Shown here piece by piece: positions 30,582 through 39,892 of a stretch of 64,000 bases of DNA. Each line of letters begins with the position of its first letter. Position 1 is the stretch's first letter. This stretch comes from Cellvibrio sp. UBA7671 (GTDB taxonomy: Bacteria; Pseudomonadota; Gammaproteobacteria; Pseudomonadales; Cellvibrionaceae), in contig DLHJ01000004.1 in NCBI GenBank assembly GCA_002483145.1, positions 1 through 64,000 on the forward strand, written 5' to 3'. The notes beneath the pieces are model-generated. The model made no database searches and had not been told where the DNA came from. It saw only the letters and a program-made list of their open reading frames with translations. Made by a program: the position numbers and the translations under genes.

Positions 30582-31004
30582 TCAGGATTCCAGCCACACA
30601 TCCCGCACCCAGTGCCATACCGATGGCCAGGTCTCGTCAGTCAATTCACCATCGCGCCAAAACACCACCTCACCATCTTGTTCTACGCAGTAGTAGGCGC
30701 CGTTCACTTCACACAACGGCATTAAATAGCGCGGCACGCCCTGCTCCCAGGCGACTGCGGTCACCTCGGGCAAATAGGTATGCGAGTAAGGATCAGCAGC
30801 CGTCACTGGCTCGATAGAACCATAAACCACATCGCTCGCTTCCAGCAGGAAACTACGCATCTCGCGGGGGATAGGCAGCAGCAACTCTTCTTCAATCTCG
30901 ACTAACCTATCTTCATCAGGCAATTCCAAGGGTACAGGGACTGGCTCGTTGTGATCGCGCAGCATCTCAAGGACTTCATCGATATCAGAATCTTTCTCAG
31001 ACAT
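30582..31004 (-). CDS. SMI1/KNR4 (SUKH)-like protein
   Basis: This 140-residue acidic protein has the SUKH-type pattern. An early acidic helix with IEEELLLPIPREMRSFLLEASDV is followed by a C-terminal VNGAYYCVEQDGEVVFWRDGE stretch. SUKH proteins often act as immunity proteins for toxins, but some are plain housekeeping proteins. No toxin gene is next to it. It sits 63 bp downstream of polB on the same strand, so co-transcription is possible. Confidence 0.7.
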   Translation of the reverse strand: MSEKDSDIDEVLEMLRDHNEPVPVPLELPDEDRLVEIEEELLLPIPREMRSFLLEASDVVYGSIEPVTAADPYSHTYLPEVTAVAWEQGVPRYLMPLCEVNGAYYCVEQDGEVVFWRDGELTDETWPSVWHWVRDVWLES

Positions 31005-31067
31005 AGCACTACCTGAAGATTACAAAATGGGAGGCGGAATATAGCCCGAGGCGGGGGCGATAACAAG

Positions 31068-33461
31068 TCAACCAAACAGTGACATCTGGCTCTCAACCAA
31101 CTGCCCGAGCGACTCATCCATAAAATGCAAAATGCTATCGGCAACGGGAGTGAGCTGTTTATCGACATAGTGTTGGTAATCAATCGGACCCTGGTGCAGA
31201 GCCATATTGATATCATCTGATCCCACTGGTTCGGGGCCATTGACCGTAATCAGATAACTAATCCAATGGCCGCGACGCAAACGTGCGCCGGTTAACTGTT
31301 CATATTTGCGCGCAGCCTGCACATGGGGCGGTACATTTTTTTGGTATTCGTGCAGATGGCGGCGCAAGCGCTTGTGATAAATTAATTCCAGGTCGCGCTC
31401 ACCCGCCAACACCTGCGCGGTAGTGTTGCGCACAAAATCAAAATAATCTTCGCCATCAAAAATTTTCCGATAAAGCGTCATCTGAAATTCTTTGGCCAGT
31501 TGCGTCCAATCGGTGCGCACATTTTCCAGCCCTTTAAACACCATATCGCGCTGGCCATTAACCTCTACCAATCCGGCATAACGTTTTTTAGTGCCCAGCT
31601 CAGAGCCGCGAATAGTCGGCATTAAAAAACGCAGGTAATGGGTTTCGTATTGAATTTCCAATGCACTGTTAATATTGAATTCATCGCGCAGTGTTTGTTG
31701 CCACCAAATATTCAATTCTTTTGCCAAGCGTTTACCAATGCTGTTGCACTGCTCAGGTGTTTTCGGTGTTTTACCAACACAATTATTTTCCAGCCAGACA
31801 AACAGCGAGTCCGTATCGCCATAAATTACGGCGTAACCCTGTTGTTCAATCCAATCGCGGCTGCGCTGGATAATTTCATGGCCACGCAAGGTAATAGAAC
31901 TGCAAACACGGGGATCAAAAAAGCGACAGCCGGTTGAGCCCAGCACACCGTAAAACGAATTCATAATAATTTTGATAGCGTGGGAAAGCGGCGCATTTTT
32001 ATGTTGTTTGGCACGGTCGCGCGCGGCTGAGAGCTGCTCGATCACATTGGGTAAGATATGCCCTTCGCGCGCAAAATAAGCCTCGTTAAAACCGGGAACA
32101 GTTTCCGCTTCATCGAGTTGATTATGTTGCGCCAACCAGAAAGCACAAGGGTCAATTAAAAAGGTGCGAATGATGCTCGGATACAGGCTTTTAAAATCCA
32201 GCACCAACACATTGTCATAAATCCCCGGCCGCGAATTCATCACATACCCACCGGGGCTAATCACATCAGATTCAAATTCACCTAAATTCGGTGCGATATA
32301 ACCGCGCCTGTGCAAGCGCGGCAAATACAAATATTCAAACGCGGCAACCGAGCCGCCGATACGATCCAACAACAAGCCAGTTAATTGGCTGCGTTCCAGA
32401 GCAAACGCCAGCAGCTCCTGCTGCACAAAAATTTTCCATACCAATTCACAATCGTGCAAGTTGTAATCCGCTAGCGCCAGCTTATCGGTTTTAAACAACT
32501 GGGTGATATCATCACCGCGATCACTGCCGGTAATTAATTTGCTTTCACCCAATAGCTCCTGCGAAATATTTTGCAGTGAATAACTTTGGAATTGGTGATT
32601 CGCCGCTTTCAGTAACTCGATACCATCGAGCGCCACGCGCCCAGGAATCACCACAAAACTGCGCCCGCCGTCGCCCTCTTCATGGCGCCAATTAATGGAT
32701 TGGTTGGCGCGCCCCAGTTGCAATTCTATTTTCAACCGCTGGCAAATATTTTCCAGCACCAGCAAATCAAATTGCACCAAATTCCAACCGATCAAAATAT
32801 CGGGATCGACCTGCTGTAAAAACACAAAAAATTGTTGCAGGCAGGCTTTTTCGTCCACGCAAAAAATCACCAACCCTGTGTCTGTCCCCTCGCCCACCAT
32901 AAATACGCGCTTGCCTTCTTCACACCAAACACCGATGGAATAAAGCTGTTTGGCATCCATGGAGGTTTCAATATCGAGCGAAAGCATGCGCAACTCAGGC
33001 CGCCAGAGTGATTGCTCATCGGCAAGCGGTGCAATACGCGGATTCGTTATTGGTTGTTGCGCGGAAAACGCTTGCATGGGCACATCCAATTGCGCGCCCG
33101 CCGTCACAAATCGCTCCATCAAATAACGTTCAGGCGGGCGAATATCGCTCTCCCAAAAGGGAATATCGTTCTGCTTGAAAATATCTTGCGCATCGCGCGC
33201 GCTGCGGTGGCTTTTAAAATAGAGCGCGTTAACGGATTTATTGAGGAAGGTCTTTAATTCCACCTCCGCCATACGCCACTGGCGCAAGCGGCTGATTAAC
33301 GGTTGGATCTGTGCAGCTTGTTCGCGCAACACAAAAAACACCACTTCCTGCCCGGTAATCTGCGTCCAACAACTCCCCTGCTCCGTCGCCCACCACAAAT
33401 CGAGCGCGACACCGTCACGTGTGTCGCGCCATTGGCGGGTTAATAAAAAGGCATTGGTCAT
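31068..33461 (-). CDS. polB: DNA polymerase II
   Basis: This 797-residue family B polymerase takes part in replication restart and translesion synthesis. The exonuclease I motif LSLDIETSMD is intact. The polymerase motifs are DFKSLYPSII (motif A) and YGDTDSLFVW (motif C, two metal-binding Asp). NSFYGVLGS and KKRYAG are also present. Length agrees with E. coli PolB (783). A CTG-N10-CAG palindrome lies 13 bp upstream. It marks the last clearly chromosomal gene before the accessory region. Confidence 0.95.
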   Translation of the reverse strand: MTNAFLLTRQWRDTRDGVALDLWWATEQGSCWTQITGQEVVFFVLREQAAQIQPLISRLRQWRMAEVELKTFLNKSVNALYFKSHRSARDAQDIFKQNDIPFWESDIRPPERYLMERFVTAGAQLDVPMQAFSAQQPITNPRIAPLADEQSLWRPELRMLSLDIETSMDAKQLYSIGVWCEEGKRVFMVGEGTDTGLVIFCVDEKACLQQFFVFLQQVDPDILIGWNLVQFDLLVLENICQRLKIELQLGRANQSINWRHEEGDGGRSFVVIPGRVALDGIELLKAANHQFQSYSLQNISQELLGESKLITGSDRGDDITQLFKTDKLALADYNLHDCELVWKIFVQQELLAFALERSQLTGLLLDRIGGSVAAFEYLYLPRLHRRGYIAPNLGEFESDVISPGGYVMNSRPGIYDNVLVLDFKSLYPSIIRTFLIDPCAFWLAQHNQLDEAETVPGFNEAYFAREGHILPNVIEQLSAARDRAKQHKNAPLSHAIKIIMNSFYGVLGSTGCRFFDPRVCSSITLRGHEIIQRSRDWIEQQGYAVIYGDTDSLFVWLENNCVGKTPKTPEQCNSIGKRLAKELNIWWQQTLRDEFNINSALEIQYETHYLRFLMPTIRGSELGTKKRYAGLVEVNGQRDMVFKGLENVRTDWTQLAKEFQMTLYRKIFDGEDYFDFVRNTTAQVLAGERDLELIYHKRLRRHLHEYQKNVPPHVQAARKYEQLTGARLRRGHWISYLITVNGPEPVGSDDINMALHQGPIDYQHYVDKQLTPVADSILHFMDESLGQLVESQMSLFG

Positions 33462-33474
33462 AGGGATACAGGAA

Positions 33475-33490
33475 CTGGTTGGTTAACCAG
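33475..33490 (-). promoter_or_regulatory. Possible LexA operator of polB
   Basis: CTGGTTGGTTAACCAG fits the CTG-N10-CAG frame of the gammaproteobacterial SOS box. It sits immediately upstream of polB, which is SOS-induced in E. coli. The inner bases differ from the usual CTGT/ACAG and the core is not AT-alternating, so this is only suggestive. Confidence 0.35.
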
Positions 33491-33552
33491 TATTATCCCG
33501 TATGGGTGATAGGGATGCAATCAGCCAATCTAATCTATACGGCGGCGGCGGA
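33491..33552. other. Junction between chromosome and accessory region
   Basis: Noncoding. This is where base composition starts to change from GC-moderate to AT-rich, ending in a GGCGGCGGCGG run just before the repeats. Confidence 0.35.
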
Positions 33553-33616
33553 CGACACATGAGTTGTCCAAAACGACAGATGAGATGTCTTAAAACGACA
33601 CATGAGTTGTCCAAGC
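33553..33616. repeat. Three tandem ~22-bp repeats, candidate transposon end
   Basis: Three consecutive units begin CGACACATGAGTTGTCC (33553), CGACAGATGAGATGTCT (33574) and CGACACATGAGTTGTCC (33596), separated by AAAA or TAAAA. Each unit contains a GACA...TGTC inverted motif. Multi-copy ~22-bp sites are the known layout of TnsB-binding ends of Tn7-like elements, and IS21-family ends are also built from repeats starting in TGTC. No inverted copy was found inside the window. Confidence 0.55.
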
Positions 33617-33938
33617 GAGTCTATATTTTTCAATGGCTTAGTAAACTTCGCGACACGGGGACAATTTATTGGGATATAAAACATTAACTCGGTGAATGTC
33701 TGGGGGTGCGAGCGGGATATCTTAATTGTTCGCACACTCTGTACAAGGCTCATAATTCCGCTTGAAAGTGCATTTTCTGAAGATCCGCTTTGCTCTGGTT
33801 TCAGGTGCATATTCAGCGTCGGGATCACTGAACCCCGTGTTAAGCAACCAATCTGGATATAAGCAGTGATGATGTGTATGATAACGACTAACAACTAATC
33901 CCTAGCAGGTGTCATTAAGTTGACTCTTGTCTGGGAAG
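33617..33938. other. Noncoding stretch after the repeats
   Basis: No convincing gene. A 119-codon minus-strand frame spans the repeats but has no ribosome site and no recognisable domain. This could be the inner part of a transposon end or a decayed element. Confidence 0.4.
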
Positions 33939-33964
33939 AAAAAACCACCGCACGGTGGTTTTTT
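33939..33964. terminator. Bidirectional rho-independent terminator
   Basis: AAAAAACCACCG and CGGTGGTTTTTT-type arms form a perfect hairpin with A and T tails on both sides. It would stop minus-strand transcription coming from the island toward polB. Confidence 0.75.
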
Positions 33965-34121
33965 CATTTATAGCGGACGGCAGATATTCCTTGAATTGGA
34001 ATACTGTTTTGTCCGGTTGCCCACGAGTAATGTAATGCATGATCATCAATATATGGATGCACAATTTTGAATTGGTTTTGCCTGCAGTCCTTGTAAGCTG
34101 GTTTATTAGCTAGCTCATGCC

Positions 34122-34367
34122 CTACTGGCCGCCGCTACGTACTCTCTCAATTGTCGCTTCGATGTTTGACTTGGCTGCGACCAATTGCTTTCCAGCCTCC
34201 TCCGCCTGAACAATCGCTTGATCGTACTCGTCGATGCCTGCGATTTTCAGATTCATCAGCCGCCTAAGCTGGCTCTCATTCTCAGCGATCATCTTCTGCC
34301 AATCGTCCCGAAAGCCCTCAAGTTCTTTAATTCGGGCGTCACAATCCTGTGTACTCATGTAAGTCAT
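34122..34367 (-). CDS. Small coiled-coil protein
   Basis: This 81-residue acidic helical protein (CDARIKELEGFRDDWQKMI, then IVQAEEAGKQLVAAK) is not recognised. A good GGAGG ribosome site precedes the ATG at 34367, which supports it being expressed. No membrane segment. It ends the minus-strand gene series of the island and lies about 150 bp downstream of the next gene. Confidence 0.55.
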   Translation of the reverse strand: MTYMSTQDCDARIKELEGFRDDWQKMIAENESQLRRLMNLKIAGIDEYDQAIVQAEEAGKQLVAAKSNIEATIERVRSGGQ

Positions 34368-34514
34368 AGCTGCATCCTCCGTTGGAAAAAATCAAAAGTT
34401 TCCGCTTAGGCACCGAGCGCCCGATTCCCAACGCCTAACGAGCTCATCGGCATTTTTAAAGCTGACCTTCATCTTGCCCAATTGAACTGATTTGAATTTA
34501 TCAACCAATGCGCA

Positions 34515-35150
34515 TCAAACTATATGTAAATGAGCCTTATCCGCCTGGATTAAACAGCTATCTTGATGATATTGCTCTCGGATTTTTGCGGATCGGAAAA
34601 TTAAGTTTAATTCTGGGTCAACTCTATTATTAATATCAACACCATATTTTAATATTTCTTGACGGTATTTTTTAAGGGTGCCTGTACTGTACTGAAGCTC
34701 ATGCAGATAGTCATAGAAATATGCTCTAGCTGCCTGTGCGATATTGCGCTTTTCGCTCACTTCAATTGCCCATAGCGGGTGTGTCTCATCGAAAAGTAAA
34801 ATATACGCATCTTCAGGGGTCGTATATTCGATTACCTCTAATTTGTATTGTGCGCGCTTAGGTCTATTTCTATTTACCCATTCATGGAAAAACAAAACAG
34901 CTTCTTCTTTTGTATCAAATGAAGCGGCTGATTTCCATGAGCAAATTCGACCCATAGATGAAAGATACAATCCTTCATCCAAGTGAAATCTTTTAGTAAT
35001 CGCTCCTTTAAGACCCACATCAACAATGCCAACATCAAAATGAGACTTACTAAATCGAACAGTCATCATATTGTTAACGCGACCGACAGAATCACTCATT
35101 ATCAAAATACCTGTCTTCCCATATAGTAAATTTCGGCCAAAAGCGCTCAT
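34515..35150 (-). CDS. Unknown protein, third gene of the DUF4365 cluster
   Basis: This ~211-residue soluble protein matches no family I recognise. Starts at 35150 (MSAFGRN) or 35099 (MSDSVGRV) are possible; neither has a strong ribosome site. It contains aromatic-rich segments (EAVLFFHEWVNRNR, AQAARAYFYDYLHEL) and no signal peptide or membrane helix. It lies downstream of the 366-residue gene on the same strand, separated by a perfect palindrome, and may be regulated separately from it. Confidence 0.6.
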   Translation of the reverse strand: MSAFGRNLLYGKTGILIMSDSVGRVNNMMTVRFSKSHFDVGIVDVGLKGAITKRFHLDEGLYLSSMGRICSWKSAASFDTKEEAVLFFHEWVNRNRPKRAQYKLEVIEYTTPEDAYILLFDETHPLWAIEVSEKRNIAQAARAYFYDYLHELQYSTGTLKKYRQEILKYGVDINNRVDPELNLIFRSAKIREQYHQDSCLIQADKAHLHIV

Positions 35151-35177
35151 TAATACCAAAAAATAATACTTTGTATA

Positions 35178-35201
35178 CCATGAAAGAAATTTCTTTCATG
35201 G
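35178..35201. promoter_or_regulatory. Perfect 24-bp palindrome between two island genes
   Basis: CCATGAAAGAAA is followed at once by its exact complement TTTCTTTCATGG. It lies 20 bp after the stop of the 366-residue gene and about 27 bp before the start of the 211-residue gene. It could be a repressor operator or, as RNA, a loop-poor hairpin. No T-run follows, so a terminator is less likely. Confidence 0.55.
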
Positions 35202-35221
35202 GGAAACAGAATAACGGTTAC

Positions 35222-36322
35222 TTAAGAAGGATTTTGTGTAAATGATCTTTCAATTTCATAGCCAATTTCTGAACCTTTCTCACCGAACATGCTGACGTAT
35301 TTTTTTAACTCTGCGCGCCCAGCACCGCCCAAAACTAATTTATTAAGCATAGCTCTTACACCAAATTGATTTTTTATATTTTCCAGTGGGTTACCTTGAG
35401 TAGCGATTTTGAAGATTCCCATTCCAGCTTCCATTGTCACCGGTTTAGATTCCGCTCCATACCCTATTTTTTTATCTATATATTGACTTACTGAGTCAAG
35501 CTGTTTTCTGTAATCCAAAAGACTCTTTGTATCGTCTGCACTCATCGCGTTCTGAAACATTTTTAGCCAGTCACGAAGTGATTGAAAATCACTCCTCATT
35601 TGCAGGGCGATTGTAATTAGTTTATCGGCAGAGTTAGCCTCTTGAATGATCCTAATAGGTAATGCTGGAAGATTAATATACGCAGAAAAAAGAGAGTCAT
35701 TACCGTATATCTTCTTTGTGACTTTGACTTTTTGGTCATCTAAAAATGTAGTCAATTGATGAAGAGCATCAGCAGCAGGCAGCATAAATCCTGAATTTAT
35801 AAACAATTTTTTTCGTAAAGGATGTGGAGTATAACTCTTTTCGTACACGAAGCTTCTGGCACACATGCCTGCTCCGCCCCATAAGGTCGCAGACAAAAGA
35901 GCATGTGGCGTTGTCCCGTTGGAATTCCAACCCTCAACATTTTCTCGGTGTTCAAGTCTCAAAGATTCAGTAGAGCAGATATGACTTATAATCCGATCAC
36001 GTGGACCTGCAATTTTTTCAGCTTCAGCTAAAAAGGGATATGCCCTTACAACACCAAGATTTTTTGCTTCCAGGATTGGGCTTTGAACTTCATCCCATGC
36101 ATAAGTGAATTGCTGATCGACTAATACTTCATCTCGAAGAATAAGGTCAGAGAGAAAGTCAAAAAGAGCCTCTGTCTGAATAACAGCGCTTGACACGGCT
36201 CGATAGCAATGTTGTTCGCCATTAACAACAATTTCATGAGCGTCATCCCTCTCAAACCCGTCTGTGAACAGACTCGTTATATCCTGCAACGACCAATTAT
36301 CCGCAACTACACCTTGAGCCAT
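35222..36322 (-). CDS. Unknown protein, second gene of the DUF4365 cluster
   Basis: This 366-residue soluble protein is not recognised. A strong GGAGG site precedes the ATG. The N-terminal ~130 residues are acidic and helical. The middle contains LLSATLWGGAGMCARSF and the C-terminal part is lysine-rich and helical (MLNKLVLGGAGRAELKKYVS). No nucleotide-binding or nuclease motif is seen. It lies 69 bp downstream of the DUF4365 gene in the same direction, so a joint function is likely but unproved. Confidence 0.65.
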   Translation of the reverse strand: MAQGVVADNWSLQDITSLFTDGFERDDAHEIVVNGEQHCYRAVSSAVIQTEALFDFLSDLILRDEVLVDQQFTYAWDEVQSPILEAKNLGVVRAYPFLAEAEKIAGPRDRIISHICSTESLRLEHRENVEGWNSNGTTPHALLSATLWGGAGMCARSFVYEKSYTPHPLRKKLFINSGFMLPAADALHQLTTFLDDQKVKVTKKIYGNDSLFSAYINLPALPIRIIQEANSADKLITIALQMRSDFQSLRDWLKMFQNAMSADDTKSLLDYRKQLDSVSQYIDKKIGYGAESKPVTMEAGMGIFKIATQGNPLENIKNQFGVRAMLNKLVLGGAGRAELKKYVSMFGEKGSEIGYEIERSFTQNPS

Positions 36323-36391
36323 TATTCCTCCATTTTTCTTAAAGACAAACAGTGTATGTATGCAGAGGGCTAGTGCAATGAGCTAACTCGC

Positions 36392-37678
36392 CTACCGATC
36401 CAAAAGTAATTTTACTATTGGGTAGTAGGCACGATAAAGGCCCTGTGCCATTTCTAAGTCTTGCGTCAACCATCGCTTTCGGCTTACTTCAGGAGTGTCA
36501 GGTTTTCCCTTGATCCAAGTAAAAACTCCCGTTAAGACAAAGGTATATTGATTAATCATTCTATCAACCATGATTAGCTGTGGCGACGGTCGGCCAAGCT
36601 GCTGAATAGCACCATTATCAATTTCGTGAAGCGACATCTCCAGCCGAGTTAGTTTTTCAACAGGCAACCTCAGGTCTTTCGTCAAAGAGTTCATTACTTC
36701 TAAAAAAATGGAATCAAGCTCTACCCAGATTTTCTCCGCTTTGAAAATGAATGAGTCATCAGATTCTTCCATGACAAATGACTCGGGCAATTCTTCGAGT
36801 GCAGATGCTCCATGAAACCGAAAGCGTGTCCAATGTGCCGCTTTTGGCCAATTCATGAGTTCTTTTAGTGATGCCGTAATTGCATGATCGTCTTCAAGCC
36901 AAGAAACGTGTGCGATAGCGTTATTATCTCGATTATCTTTTAAGCTTCGATATACATGAATTGTTGCCAGCAATGGAGTGCACCGTCCACCATCTTTCTC
37001 TTGAAGCTGATCAGCAATATGATTAAGCGTCGCCCAGAAATGAGTCGGGCGCCAAGGGCCCTTCCACAAAACTCGTATATTCTTTAGCCATACCTTAGCC
37101 TGAGGAGGGACAATAGAAGTAGTTGAAGAAATAACCTCGTAGTGATTTCTGGCAATCAAATTTTCGGAAAGACCTGCAAGCTGAAAGGCATGAAGTGAAT
37201 AGAATCCAGCTATTTCATTCTTCAAAAATGAAGGCAAGTCATCTGCCCGAGGAAGCGATATCGTTATTTTCCGCTGCTCAAGCACTTCCAGTCCCTCCGG
37301 CGCGACATCGCCTATTATCCTGTCAACTGAGCGGGCAAAAAATAGCGGCTCGTTTCCGAGAAGCTCGACAGCTACGACAAAGACAGGGAATGGAATGGCT
37401 GCCCATCTACGCAAGTGGTTAAGATCAAGTTGCCTTTTGGCGATACCTGCACCAGTAGTAGAAGCCGTTTCGGCGTCATGACCCTTAATTTGAAGTAATC
37501 CAATTCTCGGCTCACTCCCAGCATTAGCCAGCTCAGTGTAGCCTTCAAGCTCCACTAGCAAATCTTCTCCCCTGTCATGCTCATACTTTGAACAGAAGAT
37601 TTGAGCATCAAGTAGAACATCACGAACTTTAGTTTCAGCCCGTTCGCCGGTAAGCTGCGATTGTTTGCCACCGTTCAT
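36392..37678 (-). CDS. DUF4365 nuclease-like protein
   Basis: This 428-residue protein has an N-terminal restriction-endonuclease-like domain. The pattern ERAETKV, DRGEDLLVEL (Asp39) and GLLQIKGH (Gln63, Lys65) fits the D-x(n)-QxK form of the PD-(D/E)XK fold found in DUF4365 proteins. The C-terminal 280 residues are not recognised. The ATG at 37678 is used; the frame is open from a TTG at 37687. It is the first gene of a three-gene, same-strand cluster in a defence island. Nuclease action on invading DNA is inferred from fold and context. Confidence 0.7.
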   Translation of the reverse strand: MNGGKQSQLTGERAETKVRDVLLDAQIFCSKYEHDRGEDLLVELEGYTELANAGSEPRIGLLQIKGHDAETASTTGAGIAKRQLDLNHLRRWAAIPFPVFVVAVELLGNEPLFFARSVDRIIGDVAPEGLEVLEQRKITISLPRADDLPSFLKNEIAGFYSLHAFQLAGLSENLIARNHYEVISSTTSIVPPQAKVWLKNIRVLWKGPWRPTHFWATLNHIADQLQEKDGGRCTPLLATIHVYRSLKDNRDNNAIAHVSWLEDDHAITASLKELMNWPKAAHWTRFRFHGASALEELPESFVMEESDDSFIFKAEKIWVELDSIFLEVMNSLTKDLRLPVEKLTRLEMSLHEIDNGAIQQLGRPSPQLIMVDRMINQYTFVLTGVFTWIKGKPDTPEVSRKRWLTQDLEMAQGLYRAYYPIVKLLLDR

Positions 37679-38036
37679 ATTACTCAAGTGTCACTCTCAA
37701 AATTGAAACCTGCATTACATTGTATGCTAACGATTGCGCCACAAAAACATTCCTGCAAAAAACACCTACCCACAGCACTCTCTCAGATATTAGGTGTCGG
37801 TTAAAATCCACTCGAATAATTTCACATAATTTCATACGCGAATTAATTCACGTACATCTTCGGCTAAAAACGGATATAACCCGAGAAATTTATTGTATTA
37901 GTCGCGACCATTTTCCAGATAGAATTTAATCAGAGCAATTCAGAAATTTAACGCGCCGTAATACGGAAAATATCGAATGCAGCGATGAATCTGTATGGAA
38001 GCAGCGAGTTTTTTCAATATCCGGCATGGGAAGTAG
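37679..38036. other. Intergenic region between two defence modules
   Basis: About 350 bp of AT-rich sequence. A 69-codon plus-strand frame exists but lacks a ribosome site and domain. It presumably holds the promoter of the DUF4365 cluster, though no clear box was found. Confidence 0.35.
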
Positions 38037-39779
38037 TTATTTAACGTCCTTGATCATTTTTTTAATGATCATATTTTCCAATTTTCCAGATATCGCTGCC
38101 TCATTATTTTTCCAGTGCATTCCGTCGTTATAGATAATACCCAACAAATAGAACGATTCTGGTATAACAATGCCCTTACTTTCAGAAAACTTCAGCTTAT
38201 TTGGTGTTTTATGCTTATCAAGAAATTCTGCCTTTAAATATTCACTATCCAATCTTTCATAGGCATACTTTTCGATTTTCTTGCGTAATGCACAACACAC
38301 CGCAAATGGGTCGTAAACAGACTCGTTAGCCATGTATTTTTCAAACTCAGAAAATACATACTGATCAAAAACAGAAGAATCACCCCACGTTGGCTTAAGA
38401 TCTAAAGTCTCAAATTCCTGTCGAACATTTATCGGTTGTGGTTCGTAATGTAAATAGTATTTAGATACAGCACTCTCAATTTCAGGTTTTTCTCTATTCA
38501 CAAGTAATTTTTTAAGGTGCGAGTTAATCTTGGCCTCTCGTTTCTCTAGATAAAACACTTTCTGATCGCTAAACGTATAATTTCTGAAGTACGATGGATC
38601 TAGATGGGTAAGAATAATAGGATAAAACATCTTACCCTCGTCTTTAAATTTTGCTATTAGCTGTGTGACATAATATTGAACAGCTATTAAGTTGGCATCA
38701 TCAAGATAATCAAAAACTTCATCTATTATTAGAATGCTTCTTTTTTTTGTTAGATTCAGCTCAGCTTTTTTGAGAAGTGCTATAAAGCACATAACGTCCC
38801 TTTGCCCATTTGATATTTGGTGAACTTTTGGCATCTCGACAACTAGCTTTCCATCCTTTTCTTTTGGCTTAAACTCCTTCCAACTGGAATTAAAATCATT
38901 AAATAGTCTGTCATAGGAAGATTTGCCAAGATCATATATTGATCTTCTTACAGCCTTTTTAAAATCGAGGGGATTTTCATTAAAATCTAATGCCAATTGG
39001 ATGGCGGCCAGATGATTCTCAGCAGAATTTGTAAAACCCAAATCGAATGAAACACAGAGAGCAGCTATATTTGAGAGATTATTTGTTCCTTCCAGAAATT
39101 CAAGTTCATTTTCGTCAATCCAGTCTAATAGCTTAGATCTAGATCCATTTTGTTCGTTTAACCTTTGTATAAATGAATTTATTTTTTCTTGAATACGCTG
39201 GCCAGACACCCTCTCAAGATAGACAAGATGGTTATTCAACTCAGCAATGAACTTTCCATTTTTATAAATACTAGAGATATTTGGTAAAACCTTTCCATTT
39301 CTTCCGATTTTATTTCTATGGTTGGCAATTGAATAATTGAATTCTGACTTTTCCGGGATGCTACTAGACAATACTATAGGCGGTGTTTCTAGAGAGGCAG
39401 AGGCAATAACGTGACCGCCAATTCTGCTTTTCTTCGCTTTAGCGAAGACTTGATTGTTAATTACAAAATAATCAAAGACATTATTTATCTCATTGGTAGT
39501 GTCATTAGCGCGCAAAACGCTGATGTCGCCATTATCATCCAAATAGGTAACCTCTATCCTAGGAACTATATCGTCTTTTCCTTGATGAAAGTCATCTTTA
39601 TGAAGTTCGATCTTTGAACTTTTAAGTGATTTAAATGCGGTAGCCAAGGAGCTTTTCCCAAAACCATTTGGGGCGACAAAAATGCTAGGCTTATTTTTCG
39701 GAACATCAAATTCATATATTCCATTGACAGTGTTTTCACCAATTCCTTTGATATTGGTAATTGTAATCTTTTTGATCAT
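38037..39779 (-). CDS. ABC-type AAA ATPase, candidate defence protein
   Basis: This 580-residue protein carries an SMC/RecF-like ATPase head. Walker A is APNGFGKSS (Lys42), the signature is ISNGQRD (~321) and Walker B is ILIIDEVFDYLDD (Glu ~354). A switch-like ILTHLDP histidine follows. The stretch between Walker A and the signature is a short insert of ~270 residues, not a long coiled coil. The last ~160 residues are an unrecognised domain, with no TOPRIM, HEPN or nuclease motif that I can see. A good AAGGA site precedes the ATG. It follows the small membrane-protein gene by 113 bp. Such ATPases are common in phage-defence islands, but the specific system is not recognised. Confidence 0.75.
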   Translation of the reverse strand: MIKKITITNIKGIGENTVNGIYEFDVPKNKPSIFVAPNGFGKSSLATAFKSLKSSKIELHKDDFHQGKDDIVPRIEVTYLDDNGDISVLRANDTTNEINNVFDYFVINNQVFAKAKKSRIGGHVIASASLETPPIVLSSSIPEKSEFNYSIANHRNKIGRNGKVLPNISSIYKNGKFIAELNNHLVYLERVSGQRIQEKINSFIQRLNEQNGSRSKLLDWIDENELEFLEGTNNLSNIAALCVSFDLGFTNSAENHLAAIQLALDFNENPLDFKKAVRRSIYDLGKSSYDRLFNDFNSSWKEFKPKEKDGKLVVEMPKVHQISNGQRDVMCFIALLKKAELNLTKKRSILIIDEVFDYLDDANLIAVQYYVTQLIAKFKDEGKMFYPIILTHLDPSYFRNYTFSDQKVFYLEKREAKINSHLKKLLVNREKPEIESAVSKYYLHYEPQPINVRQEFETLDLKPTWGDSSVFDQYVFSEFEKYMANESVYDPFAVCCALRKKIEKYAYERLDSEYLKAEFLDKHKTPNKLKFSESKGIVIPESFYLLGIIYNDGMHWKNNEAAISGKLENMIIKKMIKDVK

Positions 39780-39892
39780 TTACATTATCCTTTCAAAAAT
39801 AACACTGAGCGCAGTAGCAGTTTTTAAGCTAGACCAAGTGTATTGCTTTTTCACAGCAAAGCGATAAAGATACCTTGCAATATTTCCCTAAT

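Noticed and set aside
33535..33894. 119-codon minus-strand frame spanning the tandem repeats
   Set aside because: It translates the repeats and GC-rich run into low-credibility protein, has no ribosome site and shows no domain.
37720..37929. 69-codon plus-strand frame in the gap before the DUF4365 gene
   Set aside because: No ribosome site, no similarity and poor residue composition; the gap is more likely promoter DNA.
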